Shown here one piece after another: positions 47,501 through 60,954 of a stretch of DNA of 64,000 nt. Below the pieces are notes generated by a model. That model was not told the DNA's origin. It saw nothing but the letters and a program-made list of their open reading frames with translations, and searched no databases. The translations under genes and the position numbers were made by a program. The DNA comes from Lichtheimia corymbifera B2541 (Eukaryota > Mucoromycota > Mucoromycetes > Mucorales > Lichtheimiaceae): contig JNEU01000834.1 of assembly GCA_000697475.1 (NCBI GenBank), positions 19,041 through 83,040 of the forward strand. The letters run 5' to 3'. Each line of letters starts with the position of its first letter. Position 1 is the first letter of the stretch.

Positions 47501-48676
47501 GCAAGGCGTCCCATGAGAGACCTCGTCGTATTATTACTGCTTCTCCTCCTATCTACCGTCTCATCTCTCTCCCACAAAAACAATCCTGTACTAGAATGTG
47601 GTTGTCTCTGTATTATCTTTTCTTTTACCCCACCTTGCAATATAGCTTACCACCTCCTATATCCCCATTATCAGCAGCCATCCACTCACACCACCATCCT
47701 ATTATATCTCTTACATAAAGATATACCATTCATATTCCCCTTGGATATGCTAATGATGTTACTCAAGAATAACACTACTTCCCCCTATTATGGATGTTCG
47801 CATCGTGTACTAGGTTTTATTCACAAATTCAATGTGATAGGCCAGAGTCATGATTAAAGGTCTCTGTCATAAAGTCATGTTAGATCAAGATCAGCATTTG
47901 CTACCTATATCACCATGTCAAGTACACCTGGTCATCCATCCCTGACATCACCAATACATCAAGATGCTGCTTCGAAAGAAATACCATATGAATATATTCG
48001 GTTCTTGAAGCAATAAGATTACTAGATTCTTATCTCATCATAACCACAAAGATCACCCCGACAATGAACGTAGGCAACAATGAATTCAATGAATGATCAC
48101 AATGATACTCAGATATACTTGGGGCTTTGGCGGTGCGAGCACCCAAATAAATATGTGACAAACATCCTTGTGATGATCGTCCCATGTATAAACTAGCAAC
48201 GCAAACCACATAGCCATTACCAAAATGGCTTCATTCGAGCGCTGTAACAAGCAGCCACGAATTAGGAAAAATTCTATACATTAAGGTGTCACGTCGAATA
48301 AAGATCATTGCCCGATTCGATACCATAATCACAATATCTACGCACGCACACACACAAAGTTGCATGATAAAGTAATACACAACGAGACCAATCAATGCCA
48401 TCCACTTGTTCATGTAGTATATCCATACCATGAAATTCTCATAGCACATGTGAATCCTCCATCCTCATTTTATTGAAGAAGCATAAACTATTATAGAAAG
48501 CTAATATACAACAATGTTGCCAAATGACAGTGGTGGAAAATGCATATGGTCAGTGTCACGTCCAACAACGCGGGCCGCATGGATAAATGGGTCGCCGATC
48601 GGGTTATAGTTTAGAGTGTCGAGACACAAAAGCACGCGCTTTTCAGTTTCTTTTCTCTCTTGCTAGTACACTTTCA
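47501..48676. other. Intergenic region, AVT to alkaline ceramidase
   Basis: This 1.2 kb contains no recognisable gene. A minus-strand 72-codon frame at 48231-48449 has one hydrophobic segment but no other support. A CT-rich run at 48645-48665 precedes the next start. Confidence 0.4.
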
Positions 48677-50075
48677 ATGCTTGAAGACGAATACTACTGG
48701 GGTGCTCCGTATGTAATTGAGACGAATGCGCTGTTTTATTCTGTGCTAATGCTTCTCATGTAGCACGTCCACCATTGACTGGTGCGAGGTATGCACGATC
48801 GTGTATGGATCCACTTGCTCTCTTCTAACATTGCATACAGGAGAACTATATCGTATCACCCTATATTGCCGAATTCTTTAATGTAAGTTGTGTTGGGGAT
48901 ATGGAGTTTGCCTCTTGAAAGCTTACGTGCTGTTTCAATATAGACAACAACCAATCTCGCCTTTGGTAAGTAGACAAGGCCAATGCGAAAGGTGTATCAG
49001 CAACGTGTTGTTAACAATGGATGGGATGGATTATAGGCTTGCTCGCATTGTTTGGTATCTGGAACACACTAGCAAATGGCTTCAGCAAATCGTTCATCCT
49101 GGCCCACTTGTCAGTCATGTTTGTCGGCTTTGGCTCGTGCGTATTTTCTGTTTATATTGCCATATCATGCAACAAAGTGCTCACTATGGATGATGGGATA
49201 GGTGGTGCTTTCACATGACTTTACAATACGAAATGCAGCTTCTGGATGAGCTTCCTAGTAAGTGACGCACATATACAACACACGTACTATTGCTATAAGC
49301 GCCGAACTCACTTTTTGTATGTATAATATTATAGTGATTTACGCCGCTTGTGTAATGGTTTGGCACATGTAAGTTTGAACTCACTTTTGTTGGTGGACGC
49401 AGAATATTCACGTGTGTACGACATAGTTTTGAAGTCTATCCTCAGAAACGATATGGCATTGTGCTTCCTTTGTTCCTTGTCGCTTATTCTGCATTCGTGA
49501 CGTACTCCTATTTGATCATCAAGAATCCTGTATACCATCAAGTGTGCTATGCTTTAGTGGTTTTCGCTATTATTTTCCGATGCATCTACGTCAATCACTC
49601 GGTGCCATCCATCTATGTCTATGAAAAGCCTTGGTTGACTCGTCTCTTGTGGGGTGGTGCATCTTGCTTTGTTATTTCTTTCCTTGTTTGGAATATCGAC
49701 AACCAATTCTGCGACAGTCTTCGAGGTTGGAGAACCACAGTAGGATTACCATTGGGTGCTGTTAGTGAGGTAAGCTACAACATGTGAAGGTGATAATGCA
49801 CAAACCCACTAATCGAGATCGGCTTTTTTCTTTATTAATGCTAGTTGCATGGCTGGTGGCATATTGGAACAGGTAATTGGGCTGCAGCATGGAGGAAAGG
49901 GGGGTGATGATGATGCTTATCAATGACTATTACAGGGCTTGGCGCATATTACTTTGTTGTATTCTGTGAATGGATCCATCAGTTGATGAAGGGCAATGCT
50001 CAACAATACGAGATCGTTTGGCTCGGTCCAGTTTGCTATATTCGTCCCGTTCGGAATCAAATCAAGAAAGAGTAG
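48677..50075 (+). CDS. Alkaline ceramidase (ACER3/Ypc1 family)
   Basis: Ten exons are proposed: 48677-48708, 48764-48788, 48841-48882, 48944-48965, 49037-49136, 49202-49257, 49335-49368, 49427-49769, 49845-49872 and 49936-50075, giving 273 residues (human ACER3 has 267). Rebuilt motifs are YWGAPTSTIDWCEENY, GSWCFHMTLQYEMQLLDELP and LHGWWHIGTGLGAYYF. They provide the Ser, His and Asp of the second motif and the two His of the third that bind zinc and perform catalysis in ACER3. About seven membrane helices are present. The enzyme cleaves (phyto)ceramide into sphingoid base and fatty acid in the ER or Golgi. Intron 5 uses a GTGCGT donor; the obvious GTATTT three bases later would break the motif. 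Exons of 22-34 nt make this gene easy to mispredict. Confidence 0.93.
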
Positions 50076-50377
50076 ATGAACCCCTTGTTCCTGAGCTATG
50101 ATGTTTCATCTATTTCTCAATATATTAGATTTGCATTTTGATGCTTGTGCAATAGAGATGAATGTATTTTCCCATTGCGGATAAAAATGATGTGCATGTG
50201 TACTACCAAGAGGAGAGAGAAGACATTGGTTGAATTCGAGCTGGGGTTGGGCTTAGCGTTGCCATGGACACACCTTTATCCTCCACTGCTTGCTAAAAAA
50301 AGAGCGAATCATCCTCTTTCTTTCCCTCTCTCTCTCTCTTACTCGCTCCCTCTCTTATTATTTACATACAACCAGCA
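50076..50377. other. Short intergenic region upstream of the HSF gene
   Basis: These 302 bases include a CT-rich tract at about 50320-50355 directly before the start. I looked for an inverted GAA/TTC heat-shock element and found no proper three-unit array. Confidence 0.4.
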
Positions 50378-51856
50378 ATGAATTTCAACAACATTGCCTC
50401 GCCCTTTGCAGACCATTACATGGACACTTCCGGTTCACCCAGCTCTTCCCTCAGCTCGCCATTTGAATCACCAGGAGGTTCACCCACTGCAGGTTGCTTT
50501 AAGCCTTATATGCAGCAATCACACCAGGCCTCTTTACAATTACCAACAGCCACTCAACAAGGTGGTGGCATTCAACCCAATCGACCCCCTTCACCATCTG
50601 CCTCTAGTGGAAATAGCACTTTTGTGTATAAACTCTTCCAGCAAGTGATCAATTTACAGTGGATATAGTAACGGCTATCATTGCTAACATGTATCATTTA
50701 GGATTTTGGCTGAGGAAGACGAGCAACTCATTAAATGGGGACAGAATGGAACCACGTTTATCGCAAGAGACAGCCAGGATCTTCGTGAAAAAGTATTTTC
50801 AAAGTACTTTAAACACAAGAGTTTCGAGAGCTTTGTGAGACAACTCAACATGTAAGTTTTATCGTTGGGATGGTAAGGAAGTATTGTGGCTAATTGATTG
50901 ATGATAGGTACGGATTTCACAAGGTGAACAAGCAATCGCGTGGACAACGAGGAGCTGAGAACCAGATCTATGAATTCAAGCATCCCAATTTTCAAAGGCA
51001 TCGTGCTGACTTGCTCGATGAAATTCGGAGGAAGCCAAACGATCATGCTGATAGCCGTCGTGATGCAAACGCCAATCATGGAAATAGCGCAGCCACCGAT
51101 CCTTACGTGTCGCAAATGATTAGACAACTACAGCAACAAGTGGATAATGTCCAACAGCAACTTACCCATGTGCAACAAGAACTCAAAAGCACTCGGAGGC
51201 GGGAACATGCTCAGGAACAGATTATCAAGAGCATAACAAATTACCTTCGACAACAACATGGTGCACAATGTAAGTCATTGAGGAATAAGTCGTGTTGTCA
51301 TGGGTCCGGTCGATCTAATATCCTTCTAGTGCAATTGCCCGCCGAATTAGATTTTGATACAGAGTGTCCTCCTCCTATTGTTATTTCATCCCATGACGTT
51401 GACGCTTCTGCACCGCATATGAACCTGGATCCAACACCGTCATCACGTCGAGCAGCTCGTCTCACCGTACAAACCGATAATTTGAGTCATATCGCACAAG
51501 GATCACCTCTTTCATCACCATCATCCTCCGTACACCAATCACCCGTATCACCCATGAATGAATATCATACCGCCATCAACACTCCATTACCGCCCAGTCC
51601 GAGCCCAGGTCCTTTTACAGATGATGAAGGTGCAAGTGTTGGTAGTTATCAGAGCCCGAATGCTTCACCTATGGGCGATCCTTTTGCAATGTTTACCTCC
51701 CAGCAACAGCAACAACAACAACAACAACAACAATTCATGTATTCATGGCAAGATCAGCAACAACAAAACATCCAAATGATGGATCCTCAAATGATGGCCA
51801 TGATGCAACAACAACAACAGCAGCAGTTACATCATTTTACAGGCACAAACATGTAG
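50378..51856 (+). CDS. HSF-type DNA-binding transcription factor
   Basis: Four exons are proposed: 50378-50640, 50702-50851, 50908-51269 and 51330-51856, giving 433 residues. A Ser/Pro-rich N-terminus (about 80 residues) precedes the HSF domain: FVYKLFQILAEEDEQLIKW, SKYFKHKSFESFVRQLNMYG and FHKVNKQSRGQRG. A coiled-coil heptad region (QMIRQLQQQVDNVQQQLTHV, about residues 190-245) fits the trimerisation domain. The C-terminal half is Ser/Pro-rich with CAA/CAG-coded Gln runs (51700-51733, 51800-51829), likely activation regions. The first intron is read as GC-AG (donor GCAAGT at 50641), because this alone gives KLFQILAEED in frame. Whether this is the essential heat-shock factor or an Sfl1/Skn7-like paralogue is uncertain; no response-regulator domain is present. 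Confidence 0.9.
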
Positions 51857-52168
51857 TATTCTTGACATTTTCTATTCTGTACACTATTCTATACACATTC
51901 TATCTATTGCATTTGCCCATCTGCCGTAACATTACATACCCATATATCAGAATGAAACTGTTTCCACGTGTTTTTTATTATCATTCATGTTCAATATAAG
52001 CTACATATTGCTCTTAGGTAATAAGATGCGGCATTGTATGCGATGGTGCGGGACATGGGATTAACAAATCGGAAGAAAAAGTGCCTGACAACCACCGACC
52101 GGGCATTTGCCTTTTGTAGACATTGCATCTCTGTTTCCTTTTCATCCTTTTCTCTCTATCTCTCTCCA
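51857..52168. other. Short intergenic region, HSF to COG0523 gene
   Basis: These 312 bases contain the HSF 3' end and a TCTCTCTATC-type leader (52142-52166) before the next start. No other feature is seen. Confidence 0.4.
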
Positions 52169-53389
52169 ATGACCGTTCCTGTAACTGTATTGACTGGATT
52201 CCTGGGAAGTGGCAAGGTAACCACAATCGACATGTCATGAGTTGGCGGGGTGACAATGAATGCTGATGAGTCGACCTGTAGACAACTCTCCTCAACTACA
52301 TTCTGAAAGAGCAACATGGCAAACGAGTAGCCGTCATTGAGAATGAGTTTGGTGAAGTGGCCGTTGACGATGGGCTCGTAGTGGTGGATGCTGGTCAAGA
52401 GATATATGAGACTCAGAATGGATGGTGAGTGTGTCATGTCACACAGGTATCGACCGACCACAGACAACAGGGCTAATGATGATTTAAAGCATATGTTGCA
52501 AAGTACGAGGGGACTTGGTGCGTATTCTGCATGACTTGATTGATAGCAAGAAGCCTCTGGATTTGGTCCTTATTGAAACAACCGGCATGGCGGATCCTGG
52601 TCCCGTTGTCCAAACCTTTTACATGGATGAGAAGGTCCAGGCAGCATTTCGGATGGATTCTATCATTACCATGGTGGACGCTAAACACGCCAGTATGCAA
52701 CTCGATCAAACCCCTGAAGCCTATCAACAAATCGCCTTTGCAGATGTCCTCTTACTCAACAAGGTGGATCTCGTACAGCGGGCTGAGCGAGATAAGCTGG
52801 TGAAACGGATCAAGGAGATCAATGATGTGGATATTATTCCTTGCGAATATGGTCGTGTCGATCTTGACAAGATTATCAACATTGGTGGATTTGACCTGGA
52901 GCGTGTCTTGGAAAGAGAACCTGCCTTTTTGAATGAAAATGATCATCACGGACACGTACGTACAAAGATTTTTGGATGTTTGGACCAAAGGCACTGGGCT
53001 GACCCAAGGGTACTATAGGAACGACATGAGGGTAGCATCACATCCGTCGGTATCTGTGAACCAGGCGCATTGGACTTTGATCATTTGAATCGGTGGATCC
53101 AGAGTGTTTTGGCTTCTCTCGGTCCCAATATTTATCGCATGAAAGGCATCTTGAATGTCGAGGGAGAAGAGGACAGATACGTTTTTCAGGGTGTACATAT
53201 GGTATGTATGACATGACAACCATGCAGTTCCTTTTTCTTACACAGCATATGATCTAGGTATTCGACGGCCAACAAGATCGGGCATGGGGACAAGATGAAG
53301 ATCGTATCAACAAACTAGTGTTCATTGGGAAGAACCTGAAGCGCCAAGTGCTTGTAGATAGCTTTAAACAATGCATAATCAAGTCATAA
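52169..53389 (+). CDS. COG0523 metal-chaperone GTPase (CobW/ZNG1-like)
   Basis: Five exons are proposed: 52169-52216, 52282-52424, 52490-52955, 53019-53201 and 53258-53389, giving 323 residues. Motifs in order: [17 protein letters not shown] (Walker A, rebuilt by splice 1), [25 protein letters not shown] (the CxCC metal site, rebuilt by splice 2), [13 protein letters not shown] and LLLNKVDLV (GTP specificity). The C-terminal CobW_C domain ends [13 protein letters not shown]. Eukaryotic members such as ZNG1 transfer zinc to methionine aminopeptidase using GTP. The same role is plausible here, with the usual caveat that COG0523 members differ in metal. A His-rich segment (ENDHHGH) near the domain junction is a further potential metal ligand. 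Confidence 0.94.
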
Positions 53390-53965
53390 AAGTGGGGTTG
53401 CCTCCTCCTTATCACCACCCATAATATTATTGATGTGACACGGGGATTATATGTATCATCGCTCGACCATGAGCAGTAACACGACCGCATGTTGCTTTTA
53501 AAATGCACCTCATCTGTCCAGTGAATATGACGAGATCCAATCCCTCCATAAACTTCATGTTCCATAATCCCAAACACACACACAAACGTGGCTGTGGAGC
53601 ACCAATATTCTTTATCATAACTGGCCATTGAAAAATGCAGGGCGCTTCAGTATGCATGTGATAGTCGCTACTGCAGCAGCAGCAGCAAGTTATATTCTTT
53701 TTATTGAATGTTGAGATGTCTATCTGTTGTCTTTGCTATTAAGGAATGTACTTGTGTGTCACCAACAACAATGCCATCTTCAGATTTGGCTGCAGCCACG
53801 ACGCTATTTATAGTTGTGCAAGCGATTGCTGTACCACTTTGAGAAGACTTCCAAGAAAAAATAGACGTGGAGCAGGATATCCCTTTTTTCTTTTTTATAT
53901 CCACCACCACTACTACTACACACACTCGTTTCCGCCCGCCATTTGTCGTCATTGTCATTCCCATC
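53390..53965. other. Intergenic region, COG0523 gene to secreted protein gene
   Basis: These 576 bases contain a (GCA)n run at 53671-53688 and a T-rich stretch with CAC/TAC repeats before the next start. Minus-strand frames at 53254-53657 are shadows or chance. Confidence 0.4.
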
Positions 53966-54564
53966 ATGGCGTCTAATTCCTTTTCATACCGAATGGTTGC
54001 CATCGTTTTGGCGTTTGTAGCTTTCATGGCCTCCGTTGCCCTGGCTGCCGATGTTGTGAGAATCGATGAGCCTACCGACAATGCACAGTTGCCTAGCAAC
54101 ACCGAGATCAGCTTCAAGTATACAGTTATTGGTGCTCAAGCTGGTATGCATAATGAGTGTGCATTTGGATACACATGCATTGATTTTAGATCACAGGGTT
54201 TTAACTGGGTTATCAATATTTAGCTGGTATCACGGATGCTTATTATCCCAATTCGCTCACAGTCGACTTTGAATGGGTGCAAAACGGCAATGAATCCAAC
54301 GTGTTGCGTTTCAATGCAGCCAGCTCACTGGAAACGACCTCTGCACCTGCTGGTGTATCGGATAAACAATATGAAGCTACATGGAAGACTCCCAACTGCC
54401 ATTTTTTCACTCGTTACAACCCTAGTGAATACACATTCTCGCTCCTCTTTACCCCCGTCTATCCTGAACTTACACCCAACATGACAGCACCTGGTCCCGA
54501 GCAACAAGCCATGTCCGTACCCGTCAGCATTAACGTCAACAATGGCACATTCCCCAGATGCTAG
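53966..54564 (+). CDS. Secreted protein of unknown function
   Basis: Two exons are proposed: 53966-54143 and 54224-54564, giving 172 residues. A clear signal peptide (MVAIVLAFVAFMASVALAA, cleavage expected near residue 28) precedes a beta-rich domain beginning DVVRIDEPTDNAQLPSNTEI and SFKYTVIGAQAAGITDAYYP. Several N-glycosylation sequons are visible (NES, NMT, NGT). There are two Cys in the mature part (PNCHFF and the final Cys). No GPI signal or membrane helix follows. The start of the domain resembles the Ig-like folds of fungal wall-associated proteins, but I cannot name the family. Secretion to wall or medium is the only confident inference. Confidence 0.78.
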
Positions 54565-54908
54565 AGATTGAATAAATGCACCAGAGTATCATATTTATAT
54601 TTCATTGCTGTTGTCTGCAGGAGAAGAGTTGATTTATGCGTGATATGTTATTAATAAACTAAACTGACGTCGTCATGGATATGGTGGTTGGGCGTGTTGG
54701 ATGTGTGTGTGTGAAACATCTCCGAGGTGACTTGAAATGATAATCTCAAATGCATTGATTCAAATGGAAACAAGCGTCTTTTTTAGCCAGCAATAACATC
54801 AACCCCCCGCATCATTAGCCCTTGTTGACTCATTCTTTCTCTTTCTTTCATTCTTTTCCTATTTAACTCCCCTAAAACACACCACTTTATCAAATTTGTT
54901 TGTTCATC
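54565..54908. other. Short intergenic region upstream of homocitrate synthase
   Basis: These 344 bases include a TTTCTTTC-type leader at 54835-54862. No recognised control element is seen: a TGACTC at 54826 matches the Gcn4-type core only in part. Confidence 0.4.
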
Positions 54909-56439
<1,531 letters not shown>

Positions 56440-56492
56440 TGATAGCTTTCATATTTGTATTAAAAAAGACATGTTCACGCAACACAAATGGA

Positions 56493-57353
56493 TCAATTTT
56501 TACAACATGTTTCAGAAGAAAGACTAATGCCGCTGTCGTTCCGGATCGTTTTCGGCGGGCCCATGTTGAGTAGCAGTGTCACCGGTGATCGGATTTCCAC
56601 ATTTTCGGCATCGACACCATCGTTAAAATGAAGCGTGATAATAAGGAAATGCTTGGCAGTTGGGTTGATGCTGTTGTAGAAGCAAGAGGCGTCTTGATCA
56701 TCGAACAATATCATTGGTACCATGCAGGGTGCATTCCAAGTACTGGATGGAGAGGGAAGGACACGTGTCATAACTAGCCTAAAAAAGTTGGCAAAGGTTA
56801 CATACAAACAATGTCGTATGCAACATTAAAAGTGCGTATGAGTCTGACAGCCCATGCAATAAAGAAAAAAGGGGAATAACGCGACCAAAATAGGCTCACG
56901 CATAAAATTGTGTGTGTGTGTGTATATGAACCCTTTAATGCCTGATTCCTTTTGGACTAGCCGACACCCGATGAGACATGAAGCAAGAGGAGATGATGCT
57001 TTGTTGTAACGAGACCGTATTCGCACGCACAAATTCTCGGGTGACAATGATGATGTTGTCGTATTCAAGGTGTTGGGTACTTCAATCTCATATTGCCAAT
57101 TTTTTGAAGGCGTTGTACCCCAGTACATTTTGGGCGGAAGTCGTTTCCGATAATCATCGGTAATAGTGGTTGTGGTTGTGGTGGTGCTGGTAGATGTTGC
57201 TGAATTTAACGGCTTATCCACCGTATTTGGTGCTAAAATGGGCTGAACGGATGATGGTGAAGGAAAACGAGAAGAGGAATGTTTGTATCCGTTGTTCGGT
57301 ATTTGGATCGGGTGTGCACAATGGGTAATCGCTCCATGGTCGATAACAAGCAT
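56493..57353 (-). CDS. Arrestin-like domain protein (model uncertain)
   Basis: Two exons are proposed: 57353-56932 and 56778-56493, giving 235 residues. The first encodes MLVIDHGAITHCAHPIQIPN, a Thr-rich linker, then YWGTTPSKNWQYEIEVPNTL and ENLCVRIRSRYNK with CLIGCRLVQKES. The second encodes STWNAPCMVPMILFDDQD and HFLIITLHFNDGVDAENVEI, ending RSPVTLLLNMGPPK. The last block looks like the C-terminal half of arrestin-fold proteins (a beta strand pair before IR-x-PV). A complete arrestin would be longer, so an N-terminal domain may be missing or may use exons I cannot see. The donor proposed at 56931 (GTTCAT) is weak. Fungal arrestins recruit Rsp5 ligase to transporters. The identity is tentative. 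Confidence 0.45.
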
Positions 57354-57476
57354 GTATGTAGAGAATAACACGGATCACACAAAAAGTTAAAAAAGAAAGA
57401 AAGAGAGATGGAAAACACCATTGCATCAAGATTCTTTTATCATTTTTCGAGGAAAGAAACAAAAACAACGCAAACG

Positions 57477-59511
57477 TTACACATCTCTATCATCGCTAGA
57501 ACCCTTTTTGATCAACTGCTCTTGGAGTCGTTGAGCTTGGTGTGATTGCTGATATCGCATGGCTTCTTCATCGGAGATGTCCAGGATACGTGCTGCCTTA
57601 CTGCTCCGTTTAGGCGCAGCAACAGGTGTAGCAGGGCTGAATTTTTCATCGAGGATCGACATATCTAATCCCATATCATCGTTGTAATCCGGTCCTTCTT
57701 GTTCTTCACCATCCACAAGCACCGGACGTATGGTTTGTGTTGCCAGCAACTCTTCCATGTACATGTCATCATTCTGATCCCCTCGTGACAAAGGTAGTTG
57801 GTTTCTTGCTACACGTCGCCTTCGTCGTCTGTCATTGCTCCTCCTATTACGGTCTTGATCACACCATAATGCGCTATATCGCTTCTGACCCAAACGCCTA
57901 TATCGAAAAGATCGTGGCATACATTTACGCCATGGTCGCTGTATCCGATACGTGACACGCCGCATAATCCTCCATGCTTTGACTGCATAATGGCTGCCAA
58001 TCGATGACTTTGTTGCAGACACCCCACTACCAACAGGCGACCATAGCTTCTTCCAATCGTCCAAGTCATCCTCATCTTCCTCTTCGTCATCATAGTAATA
58101 GTCATCGAATTCGTCATCATCATCCTCATCATCGTCGTCGTCGTAACTCGAATGACGTCCTGCTCGGTTGATGTATTCCACGGTGGTCATATTCAAATAC
58201 ACTAATTGTTACACATACGGATCATTAATCCCTCAGTCCCATGAACGCGTCATATATGACATGTATTTGACTTACCTAATCGAATATGAAAAAGGAAGAG
58301 GCGTAACATGGCAACGGCACCGATAATAGAGAGGATGGCGAGCAAGACCGCGATGACCAAGCTGAGATAATAAGCGAGGCTCACACTGTGGTTGGCTTGA
58401 ATTGTTCCTGGATCATCCAACACTGGCCCCGTGACATGCATCAACAACTCCAATGCTATAGGACAAAGGGCAAAATTAGCGTACCATGTGACATCCAAAC
58501 AATAATATTGCCTCTCTCCTTACCGTGACCAGCAAACACATTTATCCGATATGTGCTCATCCAAAGCGTGGTTGTTGCCAAGGCCGTATACCACACCAAT
58601 GCAGATAAGGCCAACGTGATCAGGGTCATGAATAATCTACCATGATGCATAAGTCAAGGGGATATTATACATACATATTTATGTCTGGTAGCTTACCTGT
58701 AATTGCTTTGTCCAATACAACAATTCAGCCAACGACAATGATGATCCATGCCAGCAACGCATTTGTTGCATAATTTGCAATGTCGAGTTGATTTAGGTCT
58801 AAGGATAATTCGAGTATGAGTATATACACATAACGTCTCCTTCTCTCGCTCTCTCTTTCTTTTCCCCTACATATACCATGTCCCTACCATGTCACCCACC
58901 ATCCCTTTTTATGCTACTTACACTTTGATGCGACATATGCCACACACGTTTGTCATTGAATCCACAACAGGGATGCCATATCGCCGTACGTAGGTTTTGC
59001 TTCGAGGAACTTGATTTCGCTGACGTGCTACGATAGGTTCTTCGGTTGACACGAATGATGTGATGATGCTGAGTAATTTGACGCCAATGCTAAAAGCTAC
59101 CATGATGTATTAAAGAGTCAAGGAGATGATAGTAGTAGTATGAACCCCAGGGTCTAAGATTGGTCATTGACAAAGATGACAATATCAGAGACAAGGAGTA
59201 AATAAACGCATATATAAGAGTGAAAAAAAGGATATCTGCCAACTCCATGGCCAATGTGGGGTATACAAGAGAGTGTTGGTTGATAGTTCTGGATTCCATG
59301 CTGATACCAGCGCACGGGTATTATCCATCACCGGATCGCCATTGACAAAGTGATATAGAAAACCAAAAAAGCCAAGGTCGACAGTGATACATGCGATCCA
59401 TTGAAGTATAAGATAGTTGTCAAAGGGAGACTGATATCCATGGTGCCTGAGCCAGTCATTGTCTTCCCATGAAGGAATGGAACTGCTTGATCGTGTAAAA
59501 GATATTCGCAT
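57477..59511 (-). CDS. DHHC-type protein S-palmitoyltransferase
   Basis: Secure exons are 59089-58922, 58798-58697, 58636-58524, 58455-58276 and 58201-57477; the first exon starts at 59511, and one or two 5' exons between 59089 and 59350 are unclear. They give two N-terminal membrane helices ([20 protein letters not shown]), then [38 protein letters not shown] and SNYRLFMTLI, the cysteine-rich zinc domain with the catalytic Cys of DHHC. Two more helices follow, then TTVEYI (the TTxE motif) and a long acidic and basic C-terminal tail of about 230 residues with an Asp/Glu/Tyr run. The enzyme attaches palmitate to cysteines of membrane-associated proteins; Ras, encoded 14 kb away, is the sort of substrate expected, but no link is shown. 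Confidence 0.85.
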
Positions 59512-60954
59512 ATTGAATGTATATAAAGTGTGTGTTGGTGGTATAATGCTGAAAAGAGATCCAATGCCGGTTCGTATAAAAGAGTCAAAGAGTGGTGATT
59601 ATGGTAATGACATTGGGGTTGAGGAACAAAGAAATAGCCAAGAGACCCGAAAGCGGAAACAAGTATATGAAGAAAGAGAAAAAGGAATGAACAAGAGAGA
59701 GAGAGCGAGGAGAAAGCCTTGGAACCGCATCGTGTGACAAAGGAGGGATTGTATCACCCTTCATCCACCCCTCAACACATATTTACATTGTTTTCCCTTG
59801 TTGCTGTATCTCATCATGTCAGTGATCCCGGCGTGTTGCAATTTCATATGTCTCTCATATAAAGTCCTACTATGCGTGTGCGATGGCGTCAAATGACACA
59901 TTATCATCTACTCCACTTTTGCCATAAACGACCTGCGATATCATCCGTTATTCATATCCATCTCAGCTTGCCCAAAGCGCTATGGCTGGTAGTACAGAGG
60001 ATCAGCATGATATTCACGGATCAGCAAACGTCGTCTTCACTTTTTGCTATAACTTGTAAACGCACATTTTCATGTTCCATATTGGGTACCCGTATCACCT
60101 TCCTGCAGTGCAACCGGCATGATGCTGCCTGCTGATCGGTCTTGAAAGTGACATGCGTACATTCATAAAACACTCATACTCAGTCTTTGCATATGCATAT
60201 ACTCTGCGGGTGCGAAATATATGATTTGTCCACGCGTATACTTGTTTGGATGCATATCATATCTTGCAGCAACATCGACTACATCGACGACAACTGAACC
60301 ATGTATAACAATGTTGTCTGTTGACAAGTTGATTTGCTGATATGTAGGTCCATAGCTCACGTGATCGCCATCGTCGTATTGCTTACATTGTGCATGCCGG
60401 ATATGAAACGTGTAATGAGTGATTAAAGACAACCATGCCAAATTGAGCATGCTTATATGATGTAGCGGATCAATCCAAGAACAGAGTGCTGAACTAAAAA
60501 TGATGGATCCAACACTAGCATAGCAGCTCGACGACCTTTAAGAATGAGTGCCAAAGCTTGATGCTCAAATAGGTAATCATGCATACAAGCGTTGTATGCA
60601 TATTGAAGGTCGAAGACGCATCCTTTGTAGAGTACCAAATGCCTGAACTTTATATAACGTAGCTCTGTGACAATGGGCTTGGCGGTTTTATGCTGTCAGA
60701 TTGTTGCTGTTGGCACAAAAAGAAGATATCATACAATTGCACTTGTGATAAAAGCATACGTCTATTTGAACGATTCGCCTGCTTCAGCCCACCGTTTTCA
60801 TCCTTCAACATTCTTTTTCTTTATCCGGGAGGATTTCAATGAGCAGCAACAGGTCTAGCCACTTGACAATGAAAAAGACCACTTTTTCATATAGCATCAT
60901 GCTTAAAGTATAGTAAAAACGAAAGGTAACTGTTGCTCAAAATCTTAAGGACAA
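59512..60954. other. Gene-poor region right of the DHHC gene
   Basis: This 1.4 kb has no recognised gene. Two adjacent minus-strand open frames (60638-60453 and 60450-60163) read protein-like in parts (for example YQQINLSTDNIVIHGSVVVD) but match nothing I know. From about 60870 the sequence starts to resemble the leading part of the repeat annotated to the right. Confidence 0.4.

Noticed and set aside
50216..50260. Possible heat-shock element upstream of the HSF gene (GAATTC)
   Set aside because: The GAA and TTC units lack the two-base spacing and there is no third unit.
51700..51733. CAA/CAG microsatellite as an unstable repeat
   Set aside because: It is in frame in the HSF C-terminal region as poly-Gln, common in transcription factors, so it is described within the gene.
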